A stretch of DNA of 64,000 nucleotides from Micromonospora musae (lineage in GTDB: Bacteria > Actinomycetota > Actinomycetes > Mycobacteriales > Micromonosporaceae). This document shows, piece after piece, positions 8,483 to 18,200 of this stretch. Under the pieces are notes generated by a model, which was not told the DNA's origin, ran no database searches, and saw only the letters and a program-made list of their open reading frames with translations. The stretch covers positions 248,001 to 312,000 of the forward strand of contig NZ_RAZT01000009.1 of the NCBI RefSeq assembly GCF_003626635.1, in the 5' to 3' direction. Each line of letters starts with the position of its first letter. Within the stretch, counting starts at the first letter, position 1. The position numbers and the translations under genes were made by a program.

Positions 8483-10276
8483 TTGGAGCCCAACCCCCTC
8501 GGCCGCGACCGCGGCCCCCGTACCGTCAGCCCGTCGGAGAAGGCGCAGGCCCGGCAGGTGTCGCTGCGGCGCATCGCCGGGCTCTTCCGCCCGCACCGGG
8601 CCGCCCTCGCCGTGGTCACCACGATCATCGTGGCCTCCTCGGTCCTCGCGATGGCCTCGCCGTTCCTGCTCCGGCACGTGATCGACCAGGCCCTGCCGGG
8701 GCGCGACCTGCCCCTGCTGGCCTGGCTGGTTCTCGGCATGGTCGGGGTCGCCGCCGTCACCGCCGTGCTCGGGGTGGTGCAGACCTGGATCTCCACCCGG
8801 GTCGGGCAGGAGGTCATGCACCGCCTGCGCACCGACGTCTTCACCCACCTGCAGCGCCAGTCGCTGAACTTCTTCACCCGCACCCGCACCGGCGAGGTGC
8901 AGTCGCGGATCACCAACGACATCGGCGGCATGCAGTCGGTGGTCACCTCCACCGCCACCTCGATCGCGTCGAACCTGACCACCGTGGTCGCCACGGTCGC
9001 CGCCATGGTCGCGCTCTCCTGGCGGCTGTCGCTCGTCTCGCTGCTCATCCTCCCGCCGGCCATCTGGCTCACCCGCCGGGTCGCCCGACTCCGCCGGGAG
9101 ATCACCGCCCGACGCCAGCGGGAACTCGCCGACCTCAACGTCACCGTCGAGGAGAGCCTCTCGGTCAGCGGGGTTCAGCTCGCCAAGACCCTCGGCACCG
9201 CCCCGGCACTGGTCGAGCGCTTCACCGCCTCCTCGGCCCGCCTGGTCGACCTGGAGCTGCGCAGCGAGCTGGCCGGACGCTGGCGGATGGCCTCGATGAG
9301 CATCGTCTTCGCCGCCGTTCCCGCGCTCATCTACCTCGGCGCCGGCCTGCCGGGCGCCGCCGGCACCCTGAGCATCGGCACCCTGGTCGCCTTCACCACG
9401 TTGCAGAACGGCCTGTTCCGACCGCTGATGATGCTGCTCAACGTGGGCGTCTCACTCACCTCGTCGCTGGCGCTCTTCGCCCGGATCTTCGAGTACCTGG
9501 ACCTCCCGGTCGAGGTGGCCGAGCCGGTCGAGCCGGCGCCGGTCGACCCGCGCCGGGTGCGCGGACACCTGCGCCTGGAGGACGTCACCTACAGCTACCC
9601 GGGCAGCGACACCGCGGCGGTCGCGGGGGTCACCCTCGACGTGCCCGCCGGCACCGGACTCGCCCTGGTCGGGGAGACCGGCTCGGGCAAGAGCACCCTC
9701 GCCGCCCTGGTCAGCCGGCTGCACGACCCGACGAGCGGACGGATCACCGTCGACGGGACCGACCTGCGTGACCTGCGCCTGGCCGACCTGGCCGCGGTCG
9801 TCGGCGTGGTGAGCCAGGAGACCTACCTGCTGCACACCACCGTGCGGGAGAACCTGCGCTACGCCCGGCCGGACGCCACCGACGCGGAGATCGAGGCGGC
9901 GGCCCGCGCCGCGCAGATCCACGACCTGATCGCGAACCTGCCCGACGGGTACGACACGGTCGTCGGCTCCCGGGGCCACCGCTTCTCCGGCGGCGAGAAG
10001 CAGCGGCTGGCGATCGCCCGCACCCTGCTGCGCGACCCCCGGGTGCTGATCCTCGACGAGGCCACCAGCGCACTGGACACCGAGACGGAACGGGCCGTGC
10101 AGCGGGCCTTCGACGAGCTGGCCAGGGGGCGTACCACGATCACGATCGCGCACCGGCTCTCCACCGTCCGCGGCGCCGACCAGATCGCGGTGCTCGACCA
10201 CGGCCGGATCGTCGAGTGCGGCACCCACGACGGCCTGATCGAACGCGACGGCCGCTACGCCGCGCTGGCCGCCTGA
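8483..10276 (+). CDS. ABC exporter, fused membrane and ATPase domains (ABCB/MDR type)
   Basis: 597 residues from a TTG start, supported by GGAAGG nine bases upstream. The N-terminal half holds an ABC type 1 exporter membrane domain of about six helices (residues ~30-320; NFFTRTRTGEVQSRITND is the usual coupling region). The C-terminal ATPase has Walker A GETGSGKST, Q-loop VSQETYLL, signature FSGGEKQRL, Walker B VLILDEATSALD and H-loop TIAHRLSTV. It would work as a homodimer or heterodimer exporting drugs, lipids or peptides. Divergence from the MarR gene suggests inducible efflux. The substrate is unknown. Confidence 0.9.
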   Translation: MEPNPLGRDRGPRTVSPSEKAQARQVSLRRIAGLFRPHRAALAVVTTIIVASSVLAMASPFLLRHVIDQALPGRDLPLLAWLVLGMVGVAAVTAVLGVVQTWISTRVGQEVMHRLRTDVFTHLQRQSLNFFTRTRTGEVQSRITNDIGGMQSVVTSTATSIASNLTTVVATVAAMVALSWRLSLVSLLILPPAIWLTRRVARLRREITARRQRELADLNVTVEESLSVSGVQLAKTLGTAPALVERFTASSARLVDLELRSELAGRWRMASMSIVFAAVPALIYLGAGLPGAAGTLSIGTLVAFTTLQNGLFRPLMMLLNVGVSLTSSLALFARIFEYLDLPVEVAEPVEPAPVDPRRVRGHLRLEDVTYSYPGSDTAAVAGVTLDVPAGTGLALVGETGSGKSTLAALVSRLHDPTSGRITVDGTDLRDLRLADLAAVVGVVSQETYLLHTTVRENLRYARPDATDAEIEAAARAAQIHDLIANLPDGYDTVVGSRGHRFSGGEKQRLAIARTLLRDPRVLILDEATSALDTETERAVQRAFDELARGRTTITIAHRLSTVRGADQIAVLDHGRIVECGTHDGLIERDGRYAALAA

Positions 10277-10286
10277 CCCCCTCCGG

Positions 10287-10338
10287 ACACGGCACGAGGA
10301 CGGCCGCGGAGGTTCCCGCGGCCGTCCTCGTGCCGTGT
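10287..10338. terminator. Bidirectional terminator, 23-bp perfect stem
   Basis: Arms at 10287-10309 and 10316-10338 (starting ACACGGCACGAGG) are perfectly complementary over 23 bases with a six-base loop. It sits between the convergent ABC exporter and FMN reductase genes and can serve both. Confidence 0.9.
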
Positions 10339-10344
10339 GTGAAT

Positions 10345-10905
10345 TCAGTTCCCGCGCAGGTGCGCCAGCGCGCTGCTCCAGGCGACGACCTGGTCGAGCA
10401 TGGTGTTCAGGGTGGGCTCGTGGGACGGGCTCGGCTTGAAGACGCTGTAGTTCTCGAAGTCGTTGACGAACGAGAGCGCCACCTGGGCCCGTACGTCGGC
10501 CATCATGAGCTCGCCGGCGATGAGACGCAGGTGCTCGACGGCCCGGGCGCCACCGGCGGAGCCGTAGCTGACGAAGCCGACGGCCTTGTTGTTCCACTCG
10601 GCGAAGAGGTAGTCGATCGCGTTCTTCAGCGCACCCGAGGTGGAGTGGTTGTACTCCGGGGTGACCATCACGAACCCGTCGTACGACCCGATGGTCTTGG
10701 CCCAGCTCTTGGTGTGCGGCTGCGTGTACTGGCCGAACGAGGGCAGGTTGGTCTCGTCGAGGTGTGGCAGCGGGTGGTCGAGCAGGTCGATCAGCTCGAA
10801 CTGCGCGTCCGTGCGCTGCTTGGCGTGCTCGAGGACCCAGTGGGCGACGGCCTCGCCGTTGCGGCCGGGGCGGGTGCTGCCGAGGATGATGCCGATCCTG
10901 GTCAT
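10345..10905 (-). CDS. NADPH-dependent FMN reductase / flavodoxin-like quinone reductase
   Basis: 186 residues, normal for the family. The FMN phosphate loop GSTRPGRNGEAV follows the first strand, and later TPEYNHSTSGALKNAIDYL is the conserved NADPH_dep_FMN_red stretch. The protein should be a soluble cytoplasmic flavoprotein reducing FMN, quinones or similar acceptors with NADPH. It is divergent from a MarR-type regulator at 11048, a common arrangement for reductases induced by electrophiles or quinones. A TTGATTGGTCAA palindrome lies between them. Confidence 0.9.
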   Translation of the reverse strand: MTRIGIILGSTRPGRNGEAVAHWVLEHAKQRTDAQFELIDLLDHPLPHLDETNLPSFGQYTQPHTKSWAKTIGSYDGFVMVTPEYNHSTSGALKNAIDYLFAEWNNKAVGFVSYGSAGGARAVEHLRLIAGELMMADVRAQVALSFVNDFENYSVFKPSPSHEPTLNTMLDQVVAWSSALAHLRGN

Positions 10906-10960
10906 GCGGGTGGTGCCTTCCCGAAGTCGTTGCCTGACGCCACCACACGCTAGACAGATG

Positions 10961-10972
10961 TTGATTGGTCAA
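10961..10972. promoter_or_regulatory. Candidate operator between FMN reductase and MarR genes
   Basis: TTGATTGGTCAA is an inverted repeat (TTGA-N4-TCAA) in an A/T-rich island upstream of the reductase gene. Size and position fit a MarR-dimer site. Confidence 0.45.
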
Positions 10973-11034
10973 GCAAACACCGGGGCCGTGGCCGCCGTCA
11001 CAGCGCCCCCGGCGGGGCGCTCCGCCGCCGGAAC

Positions 11035-11040
11035 TAGGAT
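11035..11040 (+). promoter_or_regulatory. -10 box of a probable leaderless promoter
   Basis: TAGGAT ends seven bases before the ATG at 11048, so transcription would start at or next to the start codon. No ribosome binding site is needed. Similar boxes precede other starts in the window. Confidence 0.5.
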
Positions 11041-11047
11041 GGGCGGC

Positions 11048-11566
11048 ATGTCCGGCGTCTCCGGCGAACCGCGCAAGCCCCTCGACCGCGACGAGGAGGC
11101 CCTGGTCCGCACCCTGTTCCGGGTGATGTACCTGCTGCCCCGGGCCATCGACGCCGACATGGTGTGCGACCGGCAGCTGCCGCTCACCGAGTACACGGCC
11201 CTGATGCGCCTCTCCGAGGCGCCCGAACGGCAGCTACGGATGAGCGAGCTCGCGTTCGCCTGCCACCTCTCGCTGAGCGGGATGACCCGCACCATCACCC
11301 GGCTGGAGACGCAGGGCCTGGTGCGCCGGGTCCGCAGCCTGGAGGACGCCCGCGGCTGGAACGCCGTGCTCACCGACGCCGGCTTCGCCCGGCTCACCGA
11401 GTCCTGGCCGAGCCACCTCGCCGCCGTGCGCCGACGGTTCCTCGACCACTTCGAGGGCGTCGACCTCGCCCGCCTGGCCGACGTCTTCGCGCACGTCGGC
11501 ACCGTGGTGGAGCCGCACGACGGTGACGGCCGCTCCGTCGCGGAACCGTCTCGAAACTGTCGCTAA
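11048..11566 (+). CDS. MarR-family transcriptional regulator
   Basis: 172 residues from the ATG at 11048; an in-frame ATG at 11039 is the alternative, but it overlaps the presumed -10 box. The winged helix is clear: LPLTEYTALMRLSEAP, recognition region LAFACHLSLSGMTRTITRL and wing GLVRRVRSLEDARGWNAVLT. It is divergent from the FMN reductase, its probable target. The last ~20 residues are polar and atypical. Its 3' end overlaps the TetR gene's 3' end by four bases (11563-11566). Confidence 0.85.
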   Translation: MSGVSGEPRKPLDRDEEALVRTLFRVMYLLPRAIDADMVCDRQLPLTEYTALMRLSEAPERQLRMSELAFACHLSLSGMTRTITRLETQGLVRRVRSLEDARGWNAVLTDAGFARLTESWPSHLAAVRRRFLDHFEGVDLARLADVFAHVGTVVEPHDGDGRSVAEPSRNCR

Positions 11567-12396
11567 ATCGTCTCGTTACTCTCGCCGGCCGGTGCCAGGT
11601 GGCGGTAGACGGTGGCCCGGGAGACGTTCAACGCGGCCGCTATCGCGTCCACCGAGTGGTCCCCGGCGGCGTACATCCGCCGCGCCGTCTCGACCTGCTC
11701 GCGATCGAGGGCGCGGGGTCGGCCCGGCCGCCGTCGCGGCCCGGCCCCGCCGTGGTCGACGCCCACCCGGGCCGCGCCGATCACCGACGGCGCGGCTCGC
11801 CCGCTCCGCTTCGGCTGCCCGGCCGTCACGCCGGCGGAGAGTCCGGTGTCCACTGTCGCCGTCAGCAGGTGACGCACCCCGTCGAGCATGTCGGCGCGGA
11901 GCACCTCGTCGGGAACGTCGGCGAAGAAGACGACCGGGTCGCTGCACATGGCGACCGCCTGCACCGCCCGCACCCGCTCCCGGCGTCCGGCCTGCGGACC
12001 GGCGATCAGGTCGTTGGCCCGCATGGCGATCCGCATCAGCCGGTGGTAGGTGTCACCCCGGGTGATCAGGGCGATGTCGTGGAAGAGCATGCCGAGGGGG
12101 CGGCGGTGGGCGAGCATCGTGTCCACCCAGCCCTCCAACACCACCGCACGGGCCCGCTCGGTCGGCAGCCCCTCCGCCGCGTCGAGCAGCCCCTCCAGGT
12201 CGCCGAGCAGCGGCTCGACCAGGGCGGCGAGCAGGTTCTCCTTGGCGGGGAAGTGGTAGAGGATGGCGGCCTTGGTCAGCCGCAGCCGCTCACCGATCTG
12301 CCGGAGCGAGGTGCGCTGGTAACCGTGCTCGGCGAAGAGGTCGAGCGCGGCGCGCAGGATCCGGGACCGGGTGTCGTCCACGGGCTCGGCGGTCAT
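11563..12396 (-). CDS. TetR-family regulator with an extra C-terminal resolvase-type HTH
   Basis: 277 residues, longer than the usual 190-220. Residues 1-60 form a normal TetR DNA-binding domain (RSRILRAALDLFAEHGY, LRQIGERLRLTKAAILYHF). The middle is a TetR ligand/dimer domain. After a Gly/Arg/Pro linker, residues ~222-268 form a second helix-turn-helix like the C-terminal DNA-binding domain of serine recombinases (GRPRALDREQVETARRMY, then DAIAAALNVSRATVYRHL). Two DNA-binding folds in one TetR chain is unusual. It is divergent from the DrrAB-type exporter, and a TetR-like palindrome overlaps that promoter, so it probably represses the exporter. The ligand is unknown. Confidence 0.85.
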   Translation of the reverse strand: MTAEPVDDTRSRILRAALDLFAEHGYQRTSLRQIGERLRLTKAAILYHFPAKENLLAALVEPLLGDLEGLLDAAEGLPTERARAVVLEGWVDTMLAHRRPLGMLFHDIALITRGDTYHRLMRIAMRANDLIAGPQAGRRERVRAVQAVAMCSDPVVFFADVPDEVLRADMLDGVRHLLTATVDTGLSAGVTAGQPKRSGRAAPSVIGAARVGVDHGGAGPRRRPGRPRALDREQVETARRMYAAGDHSVDAIAAALNVSRATVYRHLAPAGESNETI

Positions 12397-12439
12397 CCCG
12401 CCAGCGTAGTCGCCCTTCTGACCGACGGGCGGAAGCCCG

Positions 12440-12469
12440 TTGATCCGGCTGACCGTCGGTCAGTACAGT
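12440..12469 (+). promoter_or_regulatory. Exporter promoter overlapped by TetR-type operator
   Basis: TTGATC (12440-12445) and TACAGT (12464-12469) are spaced 18 bases apart as -35 and -10 boxes. The spacer contains CTGACCGTCGGTCAG (12449-12463), a near-perfect palindrome typical of TetR operators. A related half-site, CTGACCGACGG, lies just upstream at about 12419. Binding would block RNA polymerase directly. Confidence 0.7.
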
Positions 12470-12503
12470 GAGGACGTCGAGGTGTCATCCGCCGGGAGGG
12501 GCC

Positions 12504-13436
12504 ATGGCCGTCATCGCGATCGACAAACTGGTCAAGACGTTCGGCGCGGTTCGCGCGCTCGACGAACTCGACCTGCGGGTCGAGGCGGGGGAGGTGCACG
12601 GCTTCCTCGGCCCCAACGGCGCCGGCAAGTCCACCACCATCCGCATCCTGCTCGGTCTGCTCCGCCGCGATGCCGGCGAGGCGCGGGTGCTCGACGCCGA
12701 CCCGTGGCGCGACGCGGTACGCCTGCACCGCCGGCTGGCGTACGTGCCCGGCGACGTGAGCCTCTGGCCCAACCTCACCGGCGGAGAGGCCATCGACCTG
12801 CTCGGCAAGCTGCGCGGCGGGCTCGACCGGCACCGCCGCGACGAGCTGCTGGAGCGCTTCGACCTCGACCCGACCCGCACCTGCCGCACCTACTCCAAGG
12901 GCAACCGGCAGAAGGTCGCCATCGTCGCCGCCTTCGCCTCCGACGTGGAGCTCTACGTGCTCGACGAGCCGACCTCCGGCCTCGACCCCCTCATGGAGTC
13001 GGTCTTCCAGGACCAGGTCCGGCGCATCCGCAGCGTGGGCGGCACGGTGCTGCTCTCCAGCCACGTGCTCGCCGAGGTCGAGGCGCTCTGCGACCGGGTC
13101 AGCATCATCCGCGAGGGGCGCACCGTCGAATCCGGCACCCTCACCGAGCTGCGCCACCTCACCCGCACCGCGGTCACCGTGGAGACCGCCCGGCCGCTCA
13201 CCGGCCTCGCCGAGCTGCCCGGCGTGCACTCCGTACGGGAGGCCGACGGGCGCACCCACCTGGAGGTCGAGCCGGCCCACCTCGACGAGCTGCTCGGTCA
13301 CCTCGTCCGCTTCGGCGTGCGCGCGCTGAGCAGCGCCCCGCCCACCCTGGAGCAGCTCTTCCTGCGCCACTACGGCGCCGAGGGAAGCCGGGTCGCCGAA
13401 CAGCGCGCCACCGAGACCCCGGCGGCGCTGCGGTGA
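12504..13436 (+). CDS. ABC transporter ATPase, DrrA-like
   Basis: 310 residues from the ATG at 12504, preceded by GGGAGGGG; a GTG at 12468 is in frame but overlaps the promoter. Walker A is GPNGAGKST, the signature is the degenerate YSKGNRQKV typical of drug-export ATPases, and Walker B is YVLDEPTSGLD with H-loop SSHVLAEVEAL. A C-terminal ~90-residue extension follows, as in DrrA proteins. It energises the membrane partner encoded immediately downstream, whose GTG overlaps this stop by four bases. Control is probably by the divergent TetR protein. Confidence 0.92.
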   Translation: MAVIAIDKLVKTFGAVRALDELDLRVEAGEVHGFLGPNGAGKSTTIRILLGLLRRDAGEARVLDADPWRDAVRLHRRLAYVPGDVSLWPNLTGGEAIDLLGKLRGGLDRHRRDELLERFDLDPTRTCRTYSKGNRQKVAIVAAFASDVELYVLDEPTSGLDPLMESVFQDQVRRIRSVGGTVLLSSHVLAEVEALCDRVSIIREGRTVESGTLTELRHLTRTAVTVETARPLTGLAELPGVHSVREADGRTHLEVEPAHLDELLGHLVRFGVRALSSAPPTLEQLFLRHYGAEGSRVAEQRATETPAALR

Positions 13437-15058
13437 GCGCCTTCACCGGCACTGGGCGGCTCACCCGACTCGCGCTGCGCCGCGACCGGATCCGGCTCGG
13501 CATCTGGATCTTCGGCACCCCCCTGCTCGGCTACGCCCTCGCCGCCAGCGTCGCCGGTGTCTACCCCGACGAGGCGGCCCGGCACGGCTACGCCACCACC
13601 TCGGCGTCCAGCCTGGTCGCCCGCGCCTTCAACGGCCCCATCGCCGGCACCGACCTCGGCGCGGTGGTGGTCGCCGAGACGTACGCGACGCTGGCCGTCC
13701 TCGTCGCGCTGCTGAGCACCTTCGCGGTCGTCCGGCACACCCGGCAGAACGAGGAGACCGGCCGGGCCGAGCTGCTCGGCGCCTCCGTGGTCGGCCGGTA
13801 CGCGCTGCTCACCGCCGCCCTGCTGGTCGTCGTCGGGGTGAACCTGCTCGCCGCCGCTCTCCTCGCGGTCGTCTTCGCCGGCGCCGGGCTGCCGCTGGCC
13901 GGATCGGTCGCCGCGGCCGCCGCGATCGGCGGCGTGGGAGTGGCGTTCACCGGCGTCGCCGCCGTCACCGCCCAGCTCACCGTCACCTCCCGGGGCGCCA
14001 ACGCGCTCGCCGCCGCGGCCGTCGGCCTCTCCTTCCTGCTCCGCGCCGCCGGCGACGTCTTCGGTGAGCAGAGCGCCGACGGCACCCGGGTGGAGAGCGC
14101 CTGGCCGTCCTGGCTGAGTCCGATGGGGTGGGGCAACCAGGTACGGGCCTACACCGGCGAGCGGTGGTGGACGCTCGCCCTGCCGGTCGCGCTGCTGATC
14201 GCCGCCGTGGCGCTCGCGTACGCGCTGGCGCAGCGACGGGACCTCGGCGCCGGCCTGCTCGCCGCCCGCCGCGGACCGGGGCGCGCCGCGACGTGGCTGC
14301 TCAGCCCCGCCGGGCTGGCCTGGCGGCTGCAACGCGGCACGCTGCTCGGCTGGGCGATCGGTGTGGGCGTGCTCGGCATCTCGATGGGCGTCGCCGCCGA
14401 CGAGTTCAACGCCATGATCGCCGAGAACCCGGCCGCCGCCGAGGCGATCGCCGCGATGGGCGGCGGCGCCGAACTGGTCGACGCGTACCTCGCCGCCATG
14501 CTCGGGCTCTACGCGCTGGCGATCGGCGCGTACGTCGTGCAGGCCCTGCTCCGGGTACGCGCCGACGAGGCCGACGGGGTGCTGGAGGCCGTCCTCGCCA
14601 CCGCCGTGAGCCGCGGCCGCTGGCTCGGCACGCAGGTGGCCGCGGCGCTGCTCGGCGCGACCGCGCTGCTGCTCCTCGGCGGAATCACCACCGGGATCGG
14701 CTACGGCCTGGTCGACGGCGACCCGGTGGGGAAGGCGCTCGCGCTTTGCGGCGCCGCCGCGCTGCGCCTGCCGGCCCTGCTCGTCGTCGCCGGGGTGGTG
14801 ACCGCCCTCTTCGGACTGCTGCCCCGCTGGTCGGTGGCGCTCTCCTGGGCGGCGCTCATGGTCTTCCTGCTGCTCGGGCAGCTGGGCGCGGTGCTGGAGC
14901 TGCCGCAGGGCGCGCTCGACCTCTCGCCGTACACCCACGTGCCCGCCGCGCCAGCAGTCGACCCGACGGCGCTGCCGCTGCTGGTCCTCGTCGCCGTGGC
15001 GGCGGCCCTGCTGACGACCGGCGCAGCCGCCTTCCGCCGCCGTGACACCCCCCGCTGA
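13433..15058 (+). CDS. ABC exporter membrane subunit (polyketide-antibiotic exporter type)
   Basis: 541 residues from GTG, in a GTGA overlap with the ATPase stop, implying translational coupling. Around 12 hydrophobic segments fall in two similar halves, the second starting near GRAATWLLSPAGLAWRLQRG; this duplicated layout fits the COG3559 group, annotated as exporters of polyketide antibiotics. VRHTRQNEETGRAELLGAS and LRVRADEADGVLEAVLATAVSR are the two equivalent conserved cytoplasmic loops. With the ATPase it should expel a hydrophobic compound. No biosynthetic cluster is visible in this window. Confidence 0.85.
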   Translation: MSAFTGTGRLTRLALRRDRIRLGIWIFGTPLLGYALAASVAGVYPDEAARHGYATTSASSLVARAFNGPIAGTDLGAVVVAETYATLAVLVALLSTFAVVRHTRQNEETGRAELLGASVVGRYALLTAALLVVVGVNLLAAALLAVVFAGAGLPLAGSVAAAAAIGGVGVAFTGVAAVTAQLTVTSRGANALAAAAVGLSFLLRAAGDVFGEQSADGTRVESAWPSWLSPMGWGNQVRAYTGERWWTLALPVALLIAAVALAYALAQRRDLGAGLLAARRGPGRAATWLLSPAGLAWRLQRGTLLGWAIGVGVLGISMGVAADEFNAMIAENPAAAEAIAAMGGGAELVDAYLAAMLGLYALAIGAYVVQALLRVRADEADGVLEAVLATAVSRGRWLGTQVAAALLGATALLLLGGITTGIGYGLVDGDPVGKALALCGAAALRLPALLVVAGVVTALFGLLPRWSVALSWAALMVFLLLGQLGAVLELPQGALDLSPYTHVPAAPAVDPTALPLLVLVAVAAALLTTGAAAFRRRDTPR

Positions 15059-15100
15059 CCGCGCCGCCTCGGACCGGCCGTGCTCATGATCCGCACTACC

Positions 15101-15146
15101 TCAGGGAAGTTGTCCCCTCCACCGCCCTGGAGGCCGCAACTTCCCT
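15101..15146. terminator. Two-part hairpin after the exporter operon
   Basis: Outer arms CAGGGAAGTTG (15101-15111) and CAACTTCCCTG (15136-15146) pair perfectly; inner arms CCTCCA (15115-15120) and TGGAGG (15127-15132) continue the stem. It lies 43 bases after the exporter stop and upstream of the NACHT gene. Confidence 0.75.
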
Positions 15147-15204
15147 GAAGTTGCGCGCCGGGGCGGGGCTGTCCCGGCACGGCCGGTTCGATCACAATCG
15201 TTCG

Positions 15205-18200
15205 GTGCGGCGTCAGGTGTGGAAGTGGGGACTGCTGGGCGTCGTCGCCGGGCTTTCGGCGGCCGGCACGGCCTGGGTCTGGACGCGGTACGACTTCGAG
15301 AAGGTCAATTGGGCGTGGGGCGTCGTCGCCGGGGTCATCGCCGTCTACGTCGTACTCGACCAGATCTTCCTTACCCGACCGGCCACTCCGGTGGCCGTCG
15401 CCGCGCACCGGCAGGCCCTCGCCGACGAACTCGCCGAGCTGGTCCGCCGCGACCCGGCCGACGACGCGTTGCTGCGTACCGTCGACGAGCCCTACCCGCT
15501 GCCGGTGCGCTGGCGCAACGCCCCCGAACGGCTCCAGCCCTCCTGGCGATCCATCGGCCGGTCAAGCGACGCCGGGCTGCTGGACCTCGCCGGCCGGGAC
15601 GGGACGCTGTGGAGTCACTACCGTCGTGTCCCGTCGGGGCGGCTGCTGCTGCTCGGCCCCGCCGGCTCCGGAAAGTCGATCATCGCGCTGCGGATGGCCC
15701 GTGAGTCGCCCGTGCATCGCGAGCCGGACGCGCCGGTGCCCGTGGTGTTGTCGGCCGACTCGTGGGATCCCGATCGGCTGCCGTTCCACGACTGGCTCGT
15801 CGACCGCATCGGGCGGCGGTACCCGCAGCTAGCGGCGGACAGTCCCCGGCGGGACGCCGTGCTGCGCGACCTCGTCGAGACCGACCTGGTCGTTCCGGTG
15901 CTGGACGGCCTGGACGAGGTGCCCGAGGACCGGCTGATCGCCTGTCTGGAGGAGCTCAACGCGCTGCCGACGCAGCGCTTCGTCCTCACCTGCCGCACCT
16001 CCGTGTACGAGCGTTACCTGAGCCAGGGGGAGAAGCTGCGCGGCACCGCCGTCGTGATCCTCGAACCACCGGCGCCCGCCGAGGTGGCCGACTACCTCGT
16101 CGACGCGGCCCCCTACCACCAGGTCGACAACTGGTCCACGGTCGCGGGCACCCTCGACGACGACCCGGAGCTGGCCGGGGCGCTCTCCACCCCACTGATG
16201 GTCGCGATGGCCCGCAGCGCGTTCGACGCCCCCGGAACCGACCCGCAGGACCTCGTACCCCTCGCCCGTGAGCGTGGCCGACGCTCGGTCGAGGACCAGC
16301 TCCTGACCCGGGCGGTCGACGCGGCCCTCCGGTCCCGACGCGGCGGGCAGGGCCTGCGCCGGTGGGCGCCCGCGCGGGCCCGTGCCTACCTCTCCTACCT
16401 CGCCGCCCACCTCGAGTCGCTGGACCTGCGGGAGTTCCGCTGGTGGGAGCTGCCCGCCGCGCTGCCCCGACCCTTCTGGGGACTCGTCGACGGCCTCCGC
16501 GCCGGACTGGCGGTGTGGCTGGCCGTGGCGTTGGCCCGCGACGCGCTCACCGGCACCGCGGCGCTGGTCGACGAGCGGTGGGTCGCGGACCTGCTCGAAT
16601 GGACCGCACGCCGCCCAGACGTGCTCACCGCGGCGGCCGTCGTGCTGGTGGCGGCCTTCGCGCTGCTGCGCCGCGGCGGCGGCAGCGTCCCGCCGGTCCG
16701 GGTGGCGTTCACCGGTGGCCCGCGTGCGCTTGCGATGGGGATGCGGGACGGCCTGGCCCGCGGAGCGGCCTCGGGATCTCTGCTGACCTGGGCGCTGTTG
16801 TGGCCGCTCCCACCCACCCCGCAGCTGGTGGCGGTGCTGGAGCGGGTGCCCGGACTACCGCCGTGGTCCGTGCCTACCCAGGCCGGGGTGGTGCTGGCCG
16901 TCGTCGTCTGCGCCTACAACGCCGTTCGCTCGGCGCTGCGGGTCGACGTCGCGGCACCGGTCGACGATCTCGCCGCGGCCCGGCCGGACGAGACAGTCCG
17001 CGCCGACCGGGCGGCCACCATCGCCGCGACGGTGCCGGCGGTCGCCGGCTCCGTGCTACAGGTCCTCGTGCTGATGGCGGCGCTGCGGCTGACCGGTGTG
17101 CTCTCCGGGATGCCACCGTTGCCGACGCTCCTCTACGCCGGGGTGGGGCTCGGTCTGGGACGGTGGCTGCTCAGCCACGGCCGTGGGGCGTGGGTACGGT
17201 TCGCCGTAGCTCGCGGGGTGCTCGCCCTCCGTCGCCGTACGCCGTTGCAGCTGCTCTCCTTCCTGTCGTACGCGGAGGCGGTCGGGCTACTGCGCTACGG
17301 CGCTGGCGGATACCGCTTCCGGCACGGCCGGCTGCAGGGCCGACTCGCCGCCCGGTCGGCGATCGCGCAGCGGGGCACCCGGCTCTCCGAGGAGTTCGGG
17401 CTCGAACTGGCCCGCGCCGGCTACTGGACCGAGGCGCTGGCGGTCTTCGCCGACGTCACCCGTACCCGGGTCGCGAACATCGGGCCGGCCGACGACCTCA
17501 CGGCGGCGGCACTGCGCCGGGCCCTGCTCGCCGGGGCCGCGGCTCGGGAATGGGCGCTGCTGGCGGAGCTGCTGGCGCTGATGCCGCCACCCGCCGCCAA
17601 TGCGTCGACGGTGGAGATTCAAGCGCAGCGGGAGCTGGTCGCGCGGCTCGTCGCCGGCCGTGCGCCCCTGGTCGAGCTGGTGTCCGCTGCCGAGGAGCTG
17701 TGTCGCCGGGAGGAGGCGGCCGGAACGGCGGACCTAGTCGCCGAGGAGTTCCTGGCCGTCGTCTGCTACGCCGAGGGTGATGTCGACGCGGCGCGGGCGC
17801 GGTTGGCGCGGCTGTGGGACACCCGCAGCACGGGTAACGACCTGCCGATGCCGATCGTGGCGGGCTTGCTGGCGCGGCTGCTCCTGGACGGAGGCGATCC
17901 GATCGCGGCCTTGACGGTGTGCCACCAGGAGATGCTCTTCGCGGACCAGCCTCCGCACCGCAGCGACCTGTTCGTCCTCGTGCAGCGGTGGAGCTGGTCG
18001 GTCGAGGTGATGCGGCGGGTCACTGACGAGCGGGCCGAGCTGCACGGGCGCGTGCGGAGGGCGATGGTCGAGCGGCGCGGCCGTCCGATCGAGCTCGGCC
18101 GCCGGGAGCTGGCCGAGATCGGGCTCCAGGCCAGCCACGCCGTGCTCGGCCATCCGACGCTCGGTCCCCTCGCGGTGGCGGCGAGCCGCAGGTTCGCCAG

